The notes beneath the pieces were generated by a model. It ran no database searches, was not told the origin of the DNA, and saw only the letters and a list, made by a program, of their open reading frames with translations. Made by a program: the position numbers and the translations under genes. Of a stretch of 64,000 bases of DNA, positions 13,755 through 24,431 are shown piece by piece; position 1 is the stretch's first letter, and each line of letters opens with the position of its first letter. Where the stretch lies: the NCBI RefSeq assembly GCF_051014685.1, contig NW_027478602.1, forward strand, positions 558,001-622,000, given 5' to 3'. Source of the DNA: Ptiloglossa arizonensis (taxonomy: Eukaryota > Arthropoda > Insecta > Hymenoptera > Colletidae).

Positions 13755-16700
13755 TTTTCCCTAGGCCATTCTGGTTAAGCGTTTGGAGCAGCAGAATTGC
13801 GAAAAATATTTTGCCTTCTCAACCATTTCTTGGCTTCAAACTCCCATATCTCGCGAACGGATTGACCTAATCCAAAAATTCCTATTGTATCTGGAAGTAG
13901 AAACTCGCCCGATTACAACGGTATGTGTCTTTTTTCCCTAGCCCATTCTGGTTAAGCGTTTGGAGCAGCAGAATCGCGAAAAATTTGTTGTCTTCTCAAC
14001 CATTTCTTGGCTTCAAACTCCCATATCTCCCGAACGGATTGACCTAACCCAAAAATTCCTATTGCATCTGGAAGTAGAAACTCGCCCGATTACAAAGGTA
14101 TGTGTATTTTTTCCCTAGGCCATTCTGGTTAAGCGTTTGGATCAGTAGAATTGCGAAAAATGATTTGCCTTCTCTGCCATTTCTTGGCTTCAAACTCCGA
14201 TATCTCGCGAACGGATTGACCTAACCCAAAAATTCCAATTGCATCTGAAAGTAGAAACTCGCCCGATTACAACGGTATGTGTATTTTTTCCCTAGGCCAT
14301 TCTGGTTAAGCGTTTGGAGCAGCAGAATTGCGAAAAATTTTTTTCCTTCTCAACCATTCCTTGTCTTCAAACTCCCATAACTCGCGAACGGACTGGCCTA
14401 ACCCAAAAATTTCTATTGTAACTGAAAGTAGAAACACGCCCGATTACAACGGTATGTGTATTTTTTCCCTAGGCCATTCTGGTTAAGCGTTTGGAGCAGC
14501 AGAATTGCGAAAAATTTGTTGTCTTCTCAACCATTTCTTGGCTTCAAACTCCCATATCTCCCGAACGGATTGACCTAACCCAAAAATTCCTATTGCATCT
14601 GAAAGTAGAAACTCGCCCGATTACAAAGGTATGTGTATTTTTTCCCTAGGCCATTCTGGTTAAGCGTTTGGAGCAGCAGAATTGCGAAAAATTTTTTGCC
14701 TTCTCTTTCATTTCTTGGCTTCAAACTCCCATATCTCGCGAACGGATTAACCTAACTCAAAAATTTCTATTGCATCTGAAAGTAGAAACACGCCCGATTA
14801 CAACGGTATGTGTATTTTTTCCCTACGCCATTCTGGTTAAGCGTTTGGAGCAGCAGAAGTGCGAAAACTTTGTTGCCTTCTTAACCATTTCTTGGCTTCA
14901 AACTCCCATATCTCGCGAACGGATTGACCTAACCCAAAAATTCCTAGTGCATCTGAAAGTAGAAGCTCGCCCGATTACAACGGTATGTGTATTTTTTCCC
15001 TAGGCCATTCTGGTTAAGCGTTTGGAGCAGCAGAAGTGCGAAAAATTTGTTGTCTTCTCAACCATTTCTTGGCTTCAAACTCCCATATCTCCCGAACGGA
15101 TTGACCTAACCCAAAAATTTCTATTGTAACTGAAAGTAGAAACTCGCCCGATTACAACGGTGTGTGTATTTTTTCCCTAGGCCATTCTGGTTAAGCGTTT
15201 GGAGCAGCAGAAGTGCGAAAAATTTGTTGTCTTCTCAACCATTTCTTGGCTTCAAACTCCTATATCTCCCGAACGGGTTGACCTAACCCAAAAATTCCTA
15301 TTGCATCTGAAAGTAGAAACTCGCCCGATTACAAAGGTATATGTATTTTTTCCCTAGGCCATTCTGGTTAAGCGTTTGGAGCAGCAGAATTGTGAAAAAT
15401 TTTTTGCCTTCTCTACCATTTCTTGGCTTCAAACTCCCATATCTCGCGAACGGATTAACCTAACCCAAAAATTTCTATTGCATCTGAAAGTAGAAACACG
15501 CCCGATTACAACGGTATTTGTATTTTTTCCCTAGGCCATTCTGGTTAAGCGTTTGGAGCAGCAGAATTGCGAAAAATTTGATGTTTTCTCAACCATTTCT
15601 TAGCTTCAAAGTCCCATATCTCGCGAACCGATTGACCTAACCCAAAAATTCCTATTGCATCTGAAAGTCGAAACCCGCCCGATTACAACGGTATGTGTAT
15701 TTATTCCCTAGCCCATTCTGGTTAAGCGTTTGGAGCCGCAGAGTTGCGAAAAATGTTTTGCCTTCTCAACCATTTCTTGGCCTCAAACTCCCATATCTCG
15801 CGAACGGATTGACCTAATCCAAAAATTCCTATTGCATCTGAAAGTAGAAACTCGCCCGATTACAACGGTATGTGTCTTTTTTCCCTAGCCCATTCTGGTT
15901 AAGCGTTTGGAGCACCAGAATCGCGAAAAATTTGTTGCCTTCTCAACCATTTCTTGGCTTCAAACTCCCATATCTCGCGAAAGGATTGACCTAACCCAAA
16001 AATTCCTAGTGCATCTGAAAGTAGAAACTCGCCCGATTACAACGGTATGTGTATTTTTTCCCTAGGCCATTCTGCTGAAGCGTCTGGAGCAGCAGAAGTG
16101 CGAAAAATTTGTTGTCTTCTCAACCATTTCCTGGCTTCAAACTCCCACATCTCGCGAAAGGACTGACCTAATCCAAAAATTCCTATTGCATCTGAAAGTA
16201 GAAACTCGCCCGATTACAACGGTGTGTGTATTTTTTCCCTAAGCCATTCTGGTTAAGCGTTTGGAGCAGCAGAATTGCGAAAAATGTTTTGCCTTCTCAA
16301 CCATTTCTTGGCTTCAAACTCCCATATCTCGCGAACGGATTGACCTAACCCAAAAATTCCTATTGCATCTGGAAGTAGAAACTCGCCCGATTACAAAGGT
16401 ATGTGTATTTTCTCCCTAGGCCATTCTGGTTAAGCGTTTGGAGCAGCAGAATTGCGAACAATTTTTTGCCTTCTCAACCATTCCTTGTCTTCAAACTCCC
16501 AAAACTCGCGAACGGATTGACCTAACCCAAAAATTTCTATTGTAACTGAAAGTAGAAACACGCCCGATTACAACGGTATGTGTATTTTTTCCCTAGGCCA
16601 TTCTGGTTAAGCGTTTGGATCAGCAGAATTGCGAAAAATTTTTTGCCTTCTCAACCATTCCTTGTCTTCAACCTCCCATAACTCGCGAACGGACTGACCT

Positions 16701-18179
16701 AACCCAAAAATTTCTATTGTAACTGAAAGTAGAAACACGCCCGATTACAACGGTATGTGTATTTTTTCCCTAGCCCATTCTGGTTAAGCGTTTGGAGCAG
16801 CAGAATTGCGAAAAATTTGTTGTCTTCTCAACCATTTCTTAGCTTCAAAGTCCCACATCTCGCGAACGGATTGACCTAACCCAAAAATTCCTATTGCATC
16901 TGAAAGTCGAAACTCGCCCGATTACAACGGTATGTGTATTTTTTCCCTAGGCCATTCTGGTTAAGCGTTTGGAGCAGCAGAATTGCGAAAAATTTGTTGT
17001 CTTCTCAACCATTTCTTAGCTTCAAAGTCCCATATCTCGCGAACGGATTGACCTAACCCAAAAATTCCTAGTGCATCTGAAAGTAGAAACTCGCCCGATT
17101 ACAACGGTATGTGTATTTTTTCCCTAGGCCATTCTGGTTAAGCGTTTGGAGCAGCAGAAGTGCGAAGAATTTGTTGTCTTCTCAACCATTTCTTGGCTTC
17201 AAACTCCCATATATCCCGAACGGATTGACCTAACCCAAAAATTCCTATTGCATCTGAAAGTAGAAACTCGCCCGATTACAACGGTATGTGTATTTTTTCC
17301 CTAGGCCATTCTGGTTAAGCGTTTGGAGCAGCAGAAGTGCGAAAAATTTGTTGTCTTCTCAACCATTTCTTGGCATCAAACTCCCATATCTCCCGAACGA
17401 ATTGTCCTAACCCAAAAATTTCTATTGCATATGAAAGTAGAAACACGCCCGATTACAACGGTACGTGTATTTTTTCCCTAGGCCATTCTGGCTAAGCGTT
17501 TGGAGCAGCAGAATTGCGAAAAATGTTTTGCCTTCTCAACCATTTCTTGGCTTCAAACTCCCATATCTCGCGAACGGATTCACCTAACCCAAAAATTCCT
17601 GTTGCGTCTTTAAGTAGAAATCCGCCCGATTACAACGGTATGTGTATTTTTTCCCTAGGCCATTCTGGTTAAGCGTTTGGAGCAGCAGAAGTGCGAAAAC
17701 TTTGTTGTCTTCATAACCATTTCTTGGCTTCAAACTCCCATATCTCGCGAACGGATTGACCTAACCCAAAAATTTCTATTGCATCTGAAAGTAAAAACTC
17801 GCCCGATTACAACGGTATGTGTATTTTTTCCCTAGCCCATTCTGGTTAAGCGTTTGGAGCAGCAGAATTGCGAGAAATTTGTTGTCTTCTCAACCATTTC
17901 TTAGCTTCAAAGTCCCATATCTCGCGAACGGATTGACCTAACCCAAAAATTCCTAGTGCATCTGAAAATAGAATCTCGCCCGATTACAACGGTATGTGTA
18001 TTTTTTCCCTAGGACATTCTGGTTAAGCGTTTGGAGCAGCAGAAGTGCGAAGAATTTGTTGTCTTCTCAACCATTTCTTGGCTTCAAACTCCCATATCTC
18101 CCGAACGGATTGACCTAACCCAAAAATTCCTATTGCATCTGAAAGTAGAAACTCGCCCGATGACAACGGTATGTGTATT
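13755..18179 (+). repeat. 25-mer higher-order repeat unit, copy 2
   Basis: This is the second full 4425-bp unit. Relative to copies 1 and 3 it lacks the TTGTATGCC/TTAGATTC monomer after about 14290. It carries one GGTGTGTGT monomer (about 15160) followed by the CTCCTATATC monomer (15260) and the TTGTGAAAAA monomer (15390), so total length is unchanged. Single-base differences include CGAAAAATGATTTGCC near 14155, CCCTACGCC near 14822 and GGTATTTGTATT near 15512. Confidence 0.85.
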
Positions 18180-20550
18180 TTTTCCCTAGGCCATTCTGGT
18201 TAAGCGTTTGGAGCAGCAGAATTGCGAAAAATATTTTGCCTTCTCAACCATTTCTTGGCTTCAAACTCCCATATCTCGCGAACGGATTGACCTAATCCAA
18301 AAATTCCTATTGTATCTGGAAGTAGAAACTCGCCCGATTACAACGGTATGTGTCTTTTTTCCCTAGCCCATTCTGGTTAAGCGTTTGGAGCAGCAGAATC
18401 GCGAAAAATTTGTTGTCTTCTCAACCATTTCTTGGCTTCAAACTCCCATATCTCCCGAACGGATTGACCTAACCCAAAAATTCCTATTGCATCTGGAAGT
18501 AGAAACTCGCCCGATTACAAAGGTATGTGTATTTTTTCCCTAGGCCATTCTGGTTAAGCGTTTGGATCAGTAGAATTGCGAAAAATGTTTTGCCTTCTCT
18601 GCCATTTCTTGGCTTCAAACTCCGATATCTCGCGAACGGATTGACCTAACCCAAAAATTCCAATTGCATCTGAAAGTAGAAACTCGCCCGATTACAACGG
18701 TATGTGTATTTTTTCCCTAGGCCATTCTGGTTAAGCGTTTGGATCAGCAGAATTGCGAAAAATTGTATGCCTTCTCAACCATTTCTTAGATTCAAAGTCC
18801 CACATCTCGCGAACGGATTGACCTAACCCAAAAATTCCTATTGCATCTGAAAGTCGAAACTCGCCCGATTACAACGGTATGTGTATTTTTTCCCTAGGCC
18901 ATTCTGGTTAAGCGTTTGGAGCAGCAGAATTGCGAAAAATTTTTTTCCTTCTCAACCATTCCTTGTCTTCAAACTCCCATAACTCGCGAACGGACTGACC
19001 TAACCCAAAAATTTCTATTGTAACTGAAAGTAGAAACACGCCCGATTACAACGGTATTTTTTTTTTTCCCTAGGCCATTCTGGTTAAGCGTTTGGAGCAG
19101 CAGAATTGCGAAAAATTTGTTGTCTTCTCAACCATTTCTTGGCTTCAAACTCCCATATCTCCCGAACGGATTGACCTAACCCAAAAATTCCTATTGCATC
19201 TGAAAGTAGAAACTCGCCCGATTACAGAGGTATGTGTATTTTTTCCCTAGGCCATTCTGGTTAAGCGTTTGGAGCAGCAGAATTGCGAAAAATTTTTTGC
19301 CTTCTCTCTCATTTCTTGGCTTCAAACTCCCATATCTCGCGAACGGATTAACCTAACTCAAAAATTTCTATTGCATCTGAAAGTAGAAACACGCCCGATT
19401 ACAACGGTATGTGTATTTTTTCCCTAGGCCATTCTGGTTAAGCGTTTGGAGCAGCAGAAGTGCGAAAACTTTGTTGCCTTCTTAACCATTTCTTGGCTTC
19501 AAACTCCCATATCTCGCGAACGGATTGACCTAACCCAAAAATTCCTAGTGCATCTGAAAGTAGAAGCTCGCCCGATTACAACGGTATGTGTATTTTTTCC
19601 CTAGGCCATTCTGGTTAAGCGTTTGGAGCAGCAGAAGTGCGAAAAATTTGTTGTCTTCTCAACCATTTCTTGGCTTCAAACTCCTATATCTCCCGAACGG
19701 GTTGACCTAACCCAAAAATTCCTATTGCATCTGAAAGTAGAAACTCGCCCGATTACAAAGGTATATGTATTTTTTCCCTAGGCCATTCTGGTTAAGCGTT
19801 TGGAGCAGCAGAATTGTGAAAAATTTTTTGCCTTCTCTACCATTTCTTGGCTTCAAACTCCCATATCTCGCGAACGGATTAACCTAACCCAAAAATTTCT
19901 ATTGCATCTGAAAGTAGAAACACGCCCGATTACAACGGTATGTGTATTTTTTCCCTAGGCCATTCTGGTTAAGCGTTTGGAGCAGCAGAATTGCGAAAAA
20001 TTTGATGTTTTCTCAACCATTTCTTAGCTTCAAAGTCCCATATCTCGCGAACGGATTGACCTAACCCAAAAATTCCTATTGCATCTGAAAGTCGAAACCC
20101 GCCCGATTACAACGGTATGTGTATTTTTTCCCTAGCCCATTCTGGTTAAGCGTTTGGAGCCGCAGAGTTGCGAAAAATGTTTTGCCTTCTCAACCATTTC
20201 TTGGCCTCAAACTCCCATATCTCGCGAACGGATTGACCTAATCCAAAAATTCCTATTGCATCTGAAAGTAGAAACTCGCCCGATTACAACGGTATGTGTC
20301 TTTTTTCCCTAGCCCATTCTGGTTAAGCGTTTGGAGCACCAGAATCGCGAAAAATTTGTTGCCTTCTCAACCATTTCTTGGCTTCAAACTCCCATATCTC
20401 GCGAAAGGATTGACCTAACCCAAAAATTCCTAGTGCATCTGAAAGTAGAAACTCGCCCGATTACAACGGTATGTGTATTTTTTCCCTAGGCCATTCTGCT
20501 GAAGCGTCTGGAGCAGCAGAAGTGCGAAAAATTTGTTGTCTTCTCAACCA
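18180..20550 (+). repeat. 25-mer higher-order repeat unit, partial copy 3
   Basis: The third copy follows copy 2 until about 20550, where TTTCTTGGC/CCATATCTCGCGAACGG replaces TTTCCTGGC/CCACATCTCGCGAAAGG. It has the TTGTATGCC/TTAGATTC monomer and the CTCCTATATC and TTGTGAAAAA monomers but no GGTGTGTGT monomer. One monomer near 19055 has GTATGTGTATTTTTTCCC replaced by GTA followed by 11 T and CCC, one base shorter. That accounts for the 4424-bp spacing of the GATGTT marker (15580 to 20004). Confidence 0.85.
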
Positions 20551-22524
20551 TTTCTTGGCTTCAAACTCCCATATCTCGCGAACGGATTGACCTAATCCAA
20601 AAATTCCTATTGCATCTGAAAGTAGAAACTCGCCCGATTACAACGGTATGTGTCTTTTTTCCCTAGCCCATTCTGGTTAAGCGTTTGGAGCAGCAGAATC
20701 GCGAAAAATTTGTTGCCTTCTCAACCATTTCTTGGCTTCAAACTCCCATATCTCGCGAAAGGATTGACCTAACCCAAAAATTCCTAGTGCATCTGAAAGT
20801 AGAAACTCGCCCGATTACAACGGTATGTGTATTTTTTCCCTAGGCCATTCTGGTTAAGCGTTTGGAGCAGCAGAATTGCGAAAAATTTTTTGCCTTCTCA
20901 ACCATTTCTTAGCTTCAATGTCCCATATATCGCGAACGGATTGACCTAACCCAAAAATTCCTATTGCATCTGAAAGTCGATGCTCGCCCGATTACAACGG
21001 TATGTGTATTTTTTCCCTAGGGCATTCTGGTTAAGCGTTTGGAGCAGCAGAATTGCGAAAAATTTTTTGCATTCTCAACCATTTCTTGGCTTCCAACTCC
21101 CATATCTCGCGAACGGATTGACCTAACCCAAAAATTCCTAGTGCATCTGAAAGTAGAAACTCGCCCGATTACAACGGTATGTGTATTTTTTCCCTAGGCC
21201 ATTCTGGTTAAGCGTTTGGATCAGCAGAATTGCGAAAAATGTTTTGCCTTCTTAACCATTTCTTGGCTTCAAACTCCCATATCTCGCGAAAGGATTGACC
21301 TAACCCAAAAATTCCTAGTGCATCTGAAAGTAGAAACTCGCCCGATTACAACGGTATGTGTATTTTTTCCCTAGGCCATTCTGCTGAAGCGTCTGGAGCA
21401 GCAGAAGTGCGAAAAATTTGTTGTCTTCTCAACCATTTCTTGGCTTCAAACTCCCATATCTCCCGAACGGATTGACCTAACCCAAAAATTTCTATTGTAA
21501 CTGAAAGTAGAAACTCGCCCGATTACAACGGTGTGTGTATTTTTTCCCTAGGCCATTCTGGTTAAGCGTTTGGAGCAGCAGAAGTGCGAAAAATTTGTTG
21601 TCTTCTCAACCATTTCTTGGCTTCAAACTCCTATATCTCCCGAACGGGTTGACCTAACCCAAAAATTCCTATTGCATCTGAAAGTAGAAACTCGCCCGAT
21701 TACAAAGGTATATGTATTTTTTCCCTAGGCCATTCTGGTTAAGCGTTTGGAGCAGCAGAATTGTGAAAAATTTTTTGCCTTCTCTACCATTTCTTGGCTT
21801 CAAACTCCCATATCTCGCGAACGGATTAACCTAACCCAAAAATTTCTATTGCATCTGAAAGTAGAAACACGCCCGATTACAACGGTATGTGTATTTTTTC
21901 CCTAGGCCATTCTGGTTAAGCGTTTGGAGCAGCAGAATTGCGAAAAATTTTTTGCCTTCTCAACCATTTCTTAGCTTCAATGTCCCATATATCGCGAACG
22001 GATTGACCTAACCCAAAAATTCCTGCTGCGTCTGAAAGTAGAAACTCGCCCGATTACAACGGTATGTGTATTTTTTCCCTAGACCATTCTGGTTAAGCGT
22101 TTGGAGCAGCAGAATTGCGAAAAATGTTTTGCCTTCTCAACCATTTCTTGGCTTCAATCTCCCATATCTCGCGAACGGATTGACCTAACCCAAAAATTCC
22201 TATTGCATCTGAAAGTAGAAACTCGCCCGATTACAACGGTATGTGTATTTTTTCCCTAGGCCATTCTGGTTAAGCGTTTGGAGGGGCAGAATTGCGAAAA
22301 ATTTTTTGCCTTCTCAAGCATTCCTTGTCTTCAAACTCCCATATCTCGCGAACGGATTGACCTAACCCAAAAATTCCTATTGTTACTGAAAGTGGAAACT
22401 CGCCCGATTACAACGGTATGTGTATTTTTTCCCTGTGCCACTCTGGTTAAGCATTTGAAGCAGCAGAATTGCGAAAAAATTTTTGCCGTCTCAACCATTT
22501 CTTAGCTTCAAAGTCCCATATCTC
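20401..22524 (+). repeat. 12-mer higher-order repeat unit, copy 1 (2124 bp)
   Basis: This unit repeats exactly 2124 bp (12 x 177) further on. Shared markers are CTGCTGAAGCG at 20496 and 22620, GAAAGTCGATGCTCG near 20973 and 23097, and GGAGGGGCAG near 22279 and 24403. Its first part overlaps the tail of the 25-mer block, so the 12-mer seems to have been built from the end of that block. The unit ends in a hybrid monomer at 22505-22530. Confidence 0.9.
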
Positions 22525-22540
22525 GCGAAAGGATTGACCT
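22480..22540 (+). repeat. Hybrid monomer at the 12-mer junction
   Basis: The left half (GAAGCAGCAG, AAAAAATTTTTGCCGTC, AAGTCCC) matches the monomer class at 24590-24648. The right half (GCGAAAGGATTGACC, CCTAGTGCATC) matches the class at 20401. The switch lies between AAGTCCC and GCGAAAGG. This is what an unequal crossover within one monomer would leave. Confidence 0.75.
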
Positions 22541-24283
22541 AACCCAAAAATTCCTAGTGCATCTGAAAGTAGAAACTCGCCCGATTACAACGGTATGTGT
22601 ATTTTTTCCCTAGGCCATTCTGCTGAAGCGTCTGGAGCAGCAGAAGTGCGAAAAATTTGTTGTCTTCTCAACCATTTCTTGGCTTCAAACTCCCATATCT
22701 CGCGAACGGATTGACCTAATCCAAAAATTCCTATTGCATCTGAAAGTAGAAACTCGCCCGATTACAACGGTATGTGTCTTTTTTCCCTAGCCCATTCTGG
22801 TTAAGCGTTTGGAGCAGCAGAATCGCGAAAAATTTGTTGCCTTCTCAACCATTTCTTGGCTTCAAACTCCCATATCTCGCGAAAGGATTGACCTAACCCA
22901 AAAATTCCTAGTGCATCTGAAAGTAGAAACTCGCCCGATTACAACGGTATGTGTATTTTTTCCCTAGGCCATTCTGGTTAAGCGTTTGGAGCAGCAGAAT
23001 TGCGAAAAATTTTTTGCCTTCTCAACCATTTCTTAGCTTCAATGTCCCATATATCGCGAACGGATTGACCTAACCCAAAAATTCCTATTGCATCTGAAAG
23101 TCGATGCTCGCCCGATTACAACGGTATGTGTATTTTTTCCCTAGGGCATTCTGGTTAAGCGTTTGGAGCAGCAGAATTGCGAAAAATTTTTTGCATTCTC
23201 AACCATTTCTTGGCTTCCAACTCCCATATCTCGCGAACGGATTGACCTAACCCAAAAATTCCTAGTGCATCTGAAAGTAGAAACTCGCCCGATTACAACG
23301 GTATGTGTATTTTTTCCCTAGGCCATTCTGGTTAAGCGTTTGGATCAGCAGAATTGCGAAAAATGTTTTGCCTTCTTAACCATTTCTTGGCTTCAAACTC
23401 CCATATCTCGCGAAAGGATTGACCTAACCCAAAAATTCCTAGTGCATCTGAAAGTAGAAACTCGCCCGATTACAACGGTATGTGTATTTTTTCCCTAGGC
23501 CATTCTGCTGAAGCGTCTGGAGCAGCAGAAGTGCGAAAAATTTGTTGTCTTCTCAACCATTTCTTGGCTTCAAACTCCCATATCTCCCGAACGGATTGAC
23601 CTAACCCAAAAATTTCTATTGTAACTGAAAGTAGAAACTCGCCCGATTACAACGGTGTGTGTATTTTTTCCCTAGGCCATTCTGGTTAAGCGTTTGGAGC
23701 AGCAGAAGTGCGAAAAATTTGTTGTCTTCTCAACCATTTCTTGGCTTCAAACTCCTATATCTCCCGAACGGGTTGACCTAACCCAAAAATTCCTATTGCA
23801 TCTGAAAGTAGAAACTCGCCCGATTACAAAGGTATATGTATTTTTTCCCTAGGCCATTCTGGTTAAGCGTTTGGAGCAGCAGAATTGTGAAAAATTTTTT
23901 GCCTTCTCTACCATTTCTTGGCTTCAAACTCCCATATCTCGCGAACGGATTAACCTAACCCAAAAATTTCTATTGCATCTGAAAGTAGAAACACGCCCGA
24001 TTACAACGGTATGTGTATTTTTTCCCTAGGCCATTCTGGTTAAGCGTTTGGAGCAGCAGAATTGCGAAAAATTTTTTGCCTTCTCAACCATTTCTTAGCT
24101 TCAATGTCCCATATATCGCGAACGGATTGACCTAACCCAAAAATTCCTGCTGCGTCTGAAAGTAGAAACTCGCCCGATTACAACGGTATGTGTATTTTTT
24201 CCCTAGACCATTCTGGTTAAGCGTTTGGAGCAGCAGAATTGCGAAAAATGTTTTGCCTTCTCAACCATTTCTTGGCTTCAATC

Positions 24284-24300
24284 TCCCATATCTCGCGAAC
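24284..24300 (-). other. CENP-B-box-like 17-mer (example copy)
   Basis: Read on the minus strand these bases are GTTCGCGAGATATGGGA. The essential core of the mammalian CENP-B box is NTTCGNNNNANNCGGGN; this site matches TTCG, the central A and GGG, and misses only the first C of CGGG (T instead). That is 8 of 9 essential positions. The same 17-mer, or versions with changes only at non-essential positions (CTCCCGAAC, CACATCTCGCG, GCGAAAGG), occurs in most monomers of the window, for example at 3043-3059. Monomers with CATAACTCGCG or CAAAACTCGCG lose the central A, and those with CTCCGATATC lose further positions. Binding by any CENP-B-like protein is inference only. Confidence 0.4.
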
Positions 24301-24419
24301 GGATTGACCTAACCCAAAAATTCCTATTGCATCTGAAAGTAGAAACTCGCCCGATTACAACGGTATGTGTATTTTTTCCCTAGGCCATTCTGGTTAAGCG
24401 TTTGGAGGGGCAGAATTGC

Positions 24420-24431
24420 GAAAAATTTTTT
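24420..24431. other. A5T6 tract, hypervariable near-dyad (example copy)
   Basis: The monomer closes with GCGAAAAATTTTTTGC, a near-perfect inverted repeat: eight-base arms with one mismatch around A5/T5. Across the window this is the most variable spot. Versions include AATTTTTTGCC, AATTTGTTGTC, AATTGTATGCC, AATGTTTTGCC, ACTTTGTTGTC, ACTTTGTTTTC, AATTTTTTTCC and AATTTGATGTT. These variants define monomer classes and were used here to trace higher-order repeats. A-tracts of this kind are known to bend DNA; any structural role here is inferred. Confidence 0.6.

Larger units (their letters stand above)
24255..24431 (+). repeat. Representative 177-bp monomer with its anatomy
   Basis: This copy is close to the consensus and illustrates the unit, numbered from GCCTTCTCAACC as base 1. 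Bases 1-29 are a pyrimidine-rich start with variants such as TTGGCTTCAAA, TTAGCTTCAAA and TTGTCTTCAAA. Bases 30-46 hold TCCCATATCTCGCGAAC, including the palindrome TCGCGA. Bases 67-88 are a variable block (TTCCTATTGCATCTGAAAG and alternatives). Bases 91-165 are the most conserved part and include the palindrome CCTAGG at 24379-24384. The unit ends in the A5T6 tract at 24420-24431. This copy departs from the consensus at CAATCTCCC and at GAGGGGCAG in place of GAGCAGCAG. The phase is arbitrary; a biological start is not defined. Confidence 0.9.

Noticed and set aside
14668..15003. Open frame of 111 codons (and similar ones at 24756, 27233, 28118, 30595, 31480, 46694, 50586 and 61199) as a protein gene
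   Set aside because: The translation is the satellite itself read twice, starts at TTG, and is open only because the monomer's CCCTAGG stop is mutated. Composition and conservation are the same as in monomers where the frame is closed.
24379..24384. CCTAGG and TCGCGA palindromes as regulatory operators
   Set aside because: They are six-base palindromes repeated with the monomer; CCTAGG is often CCTAGC. They are useful as restriction landmarks (AvrII, NruI) but show no evidence of a regulatory role.
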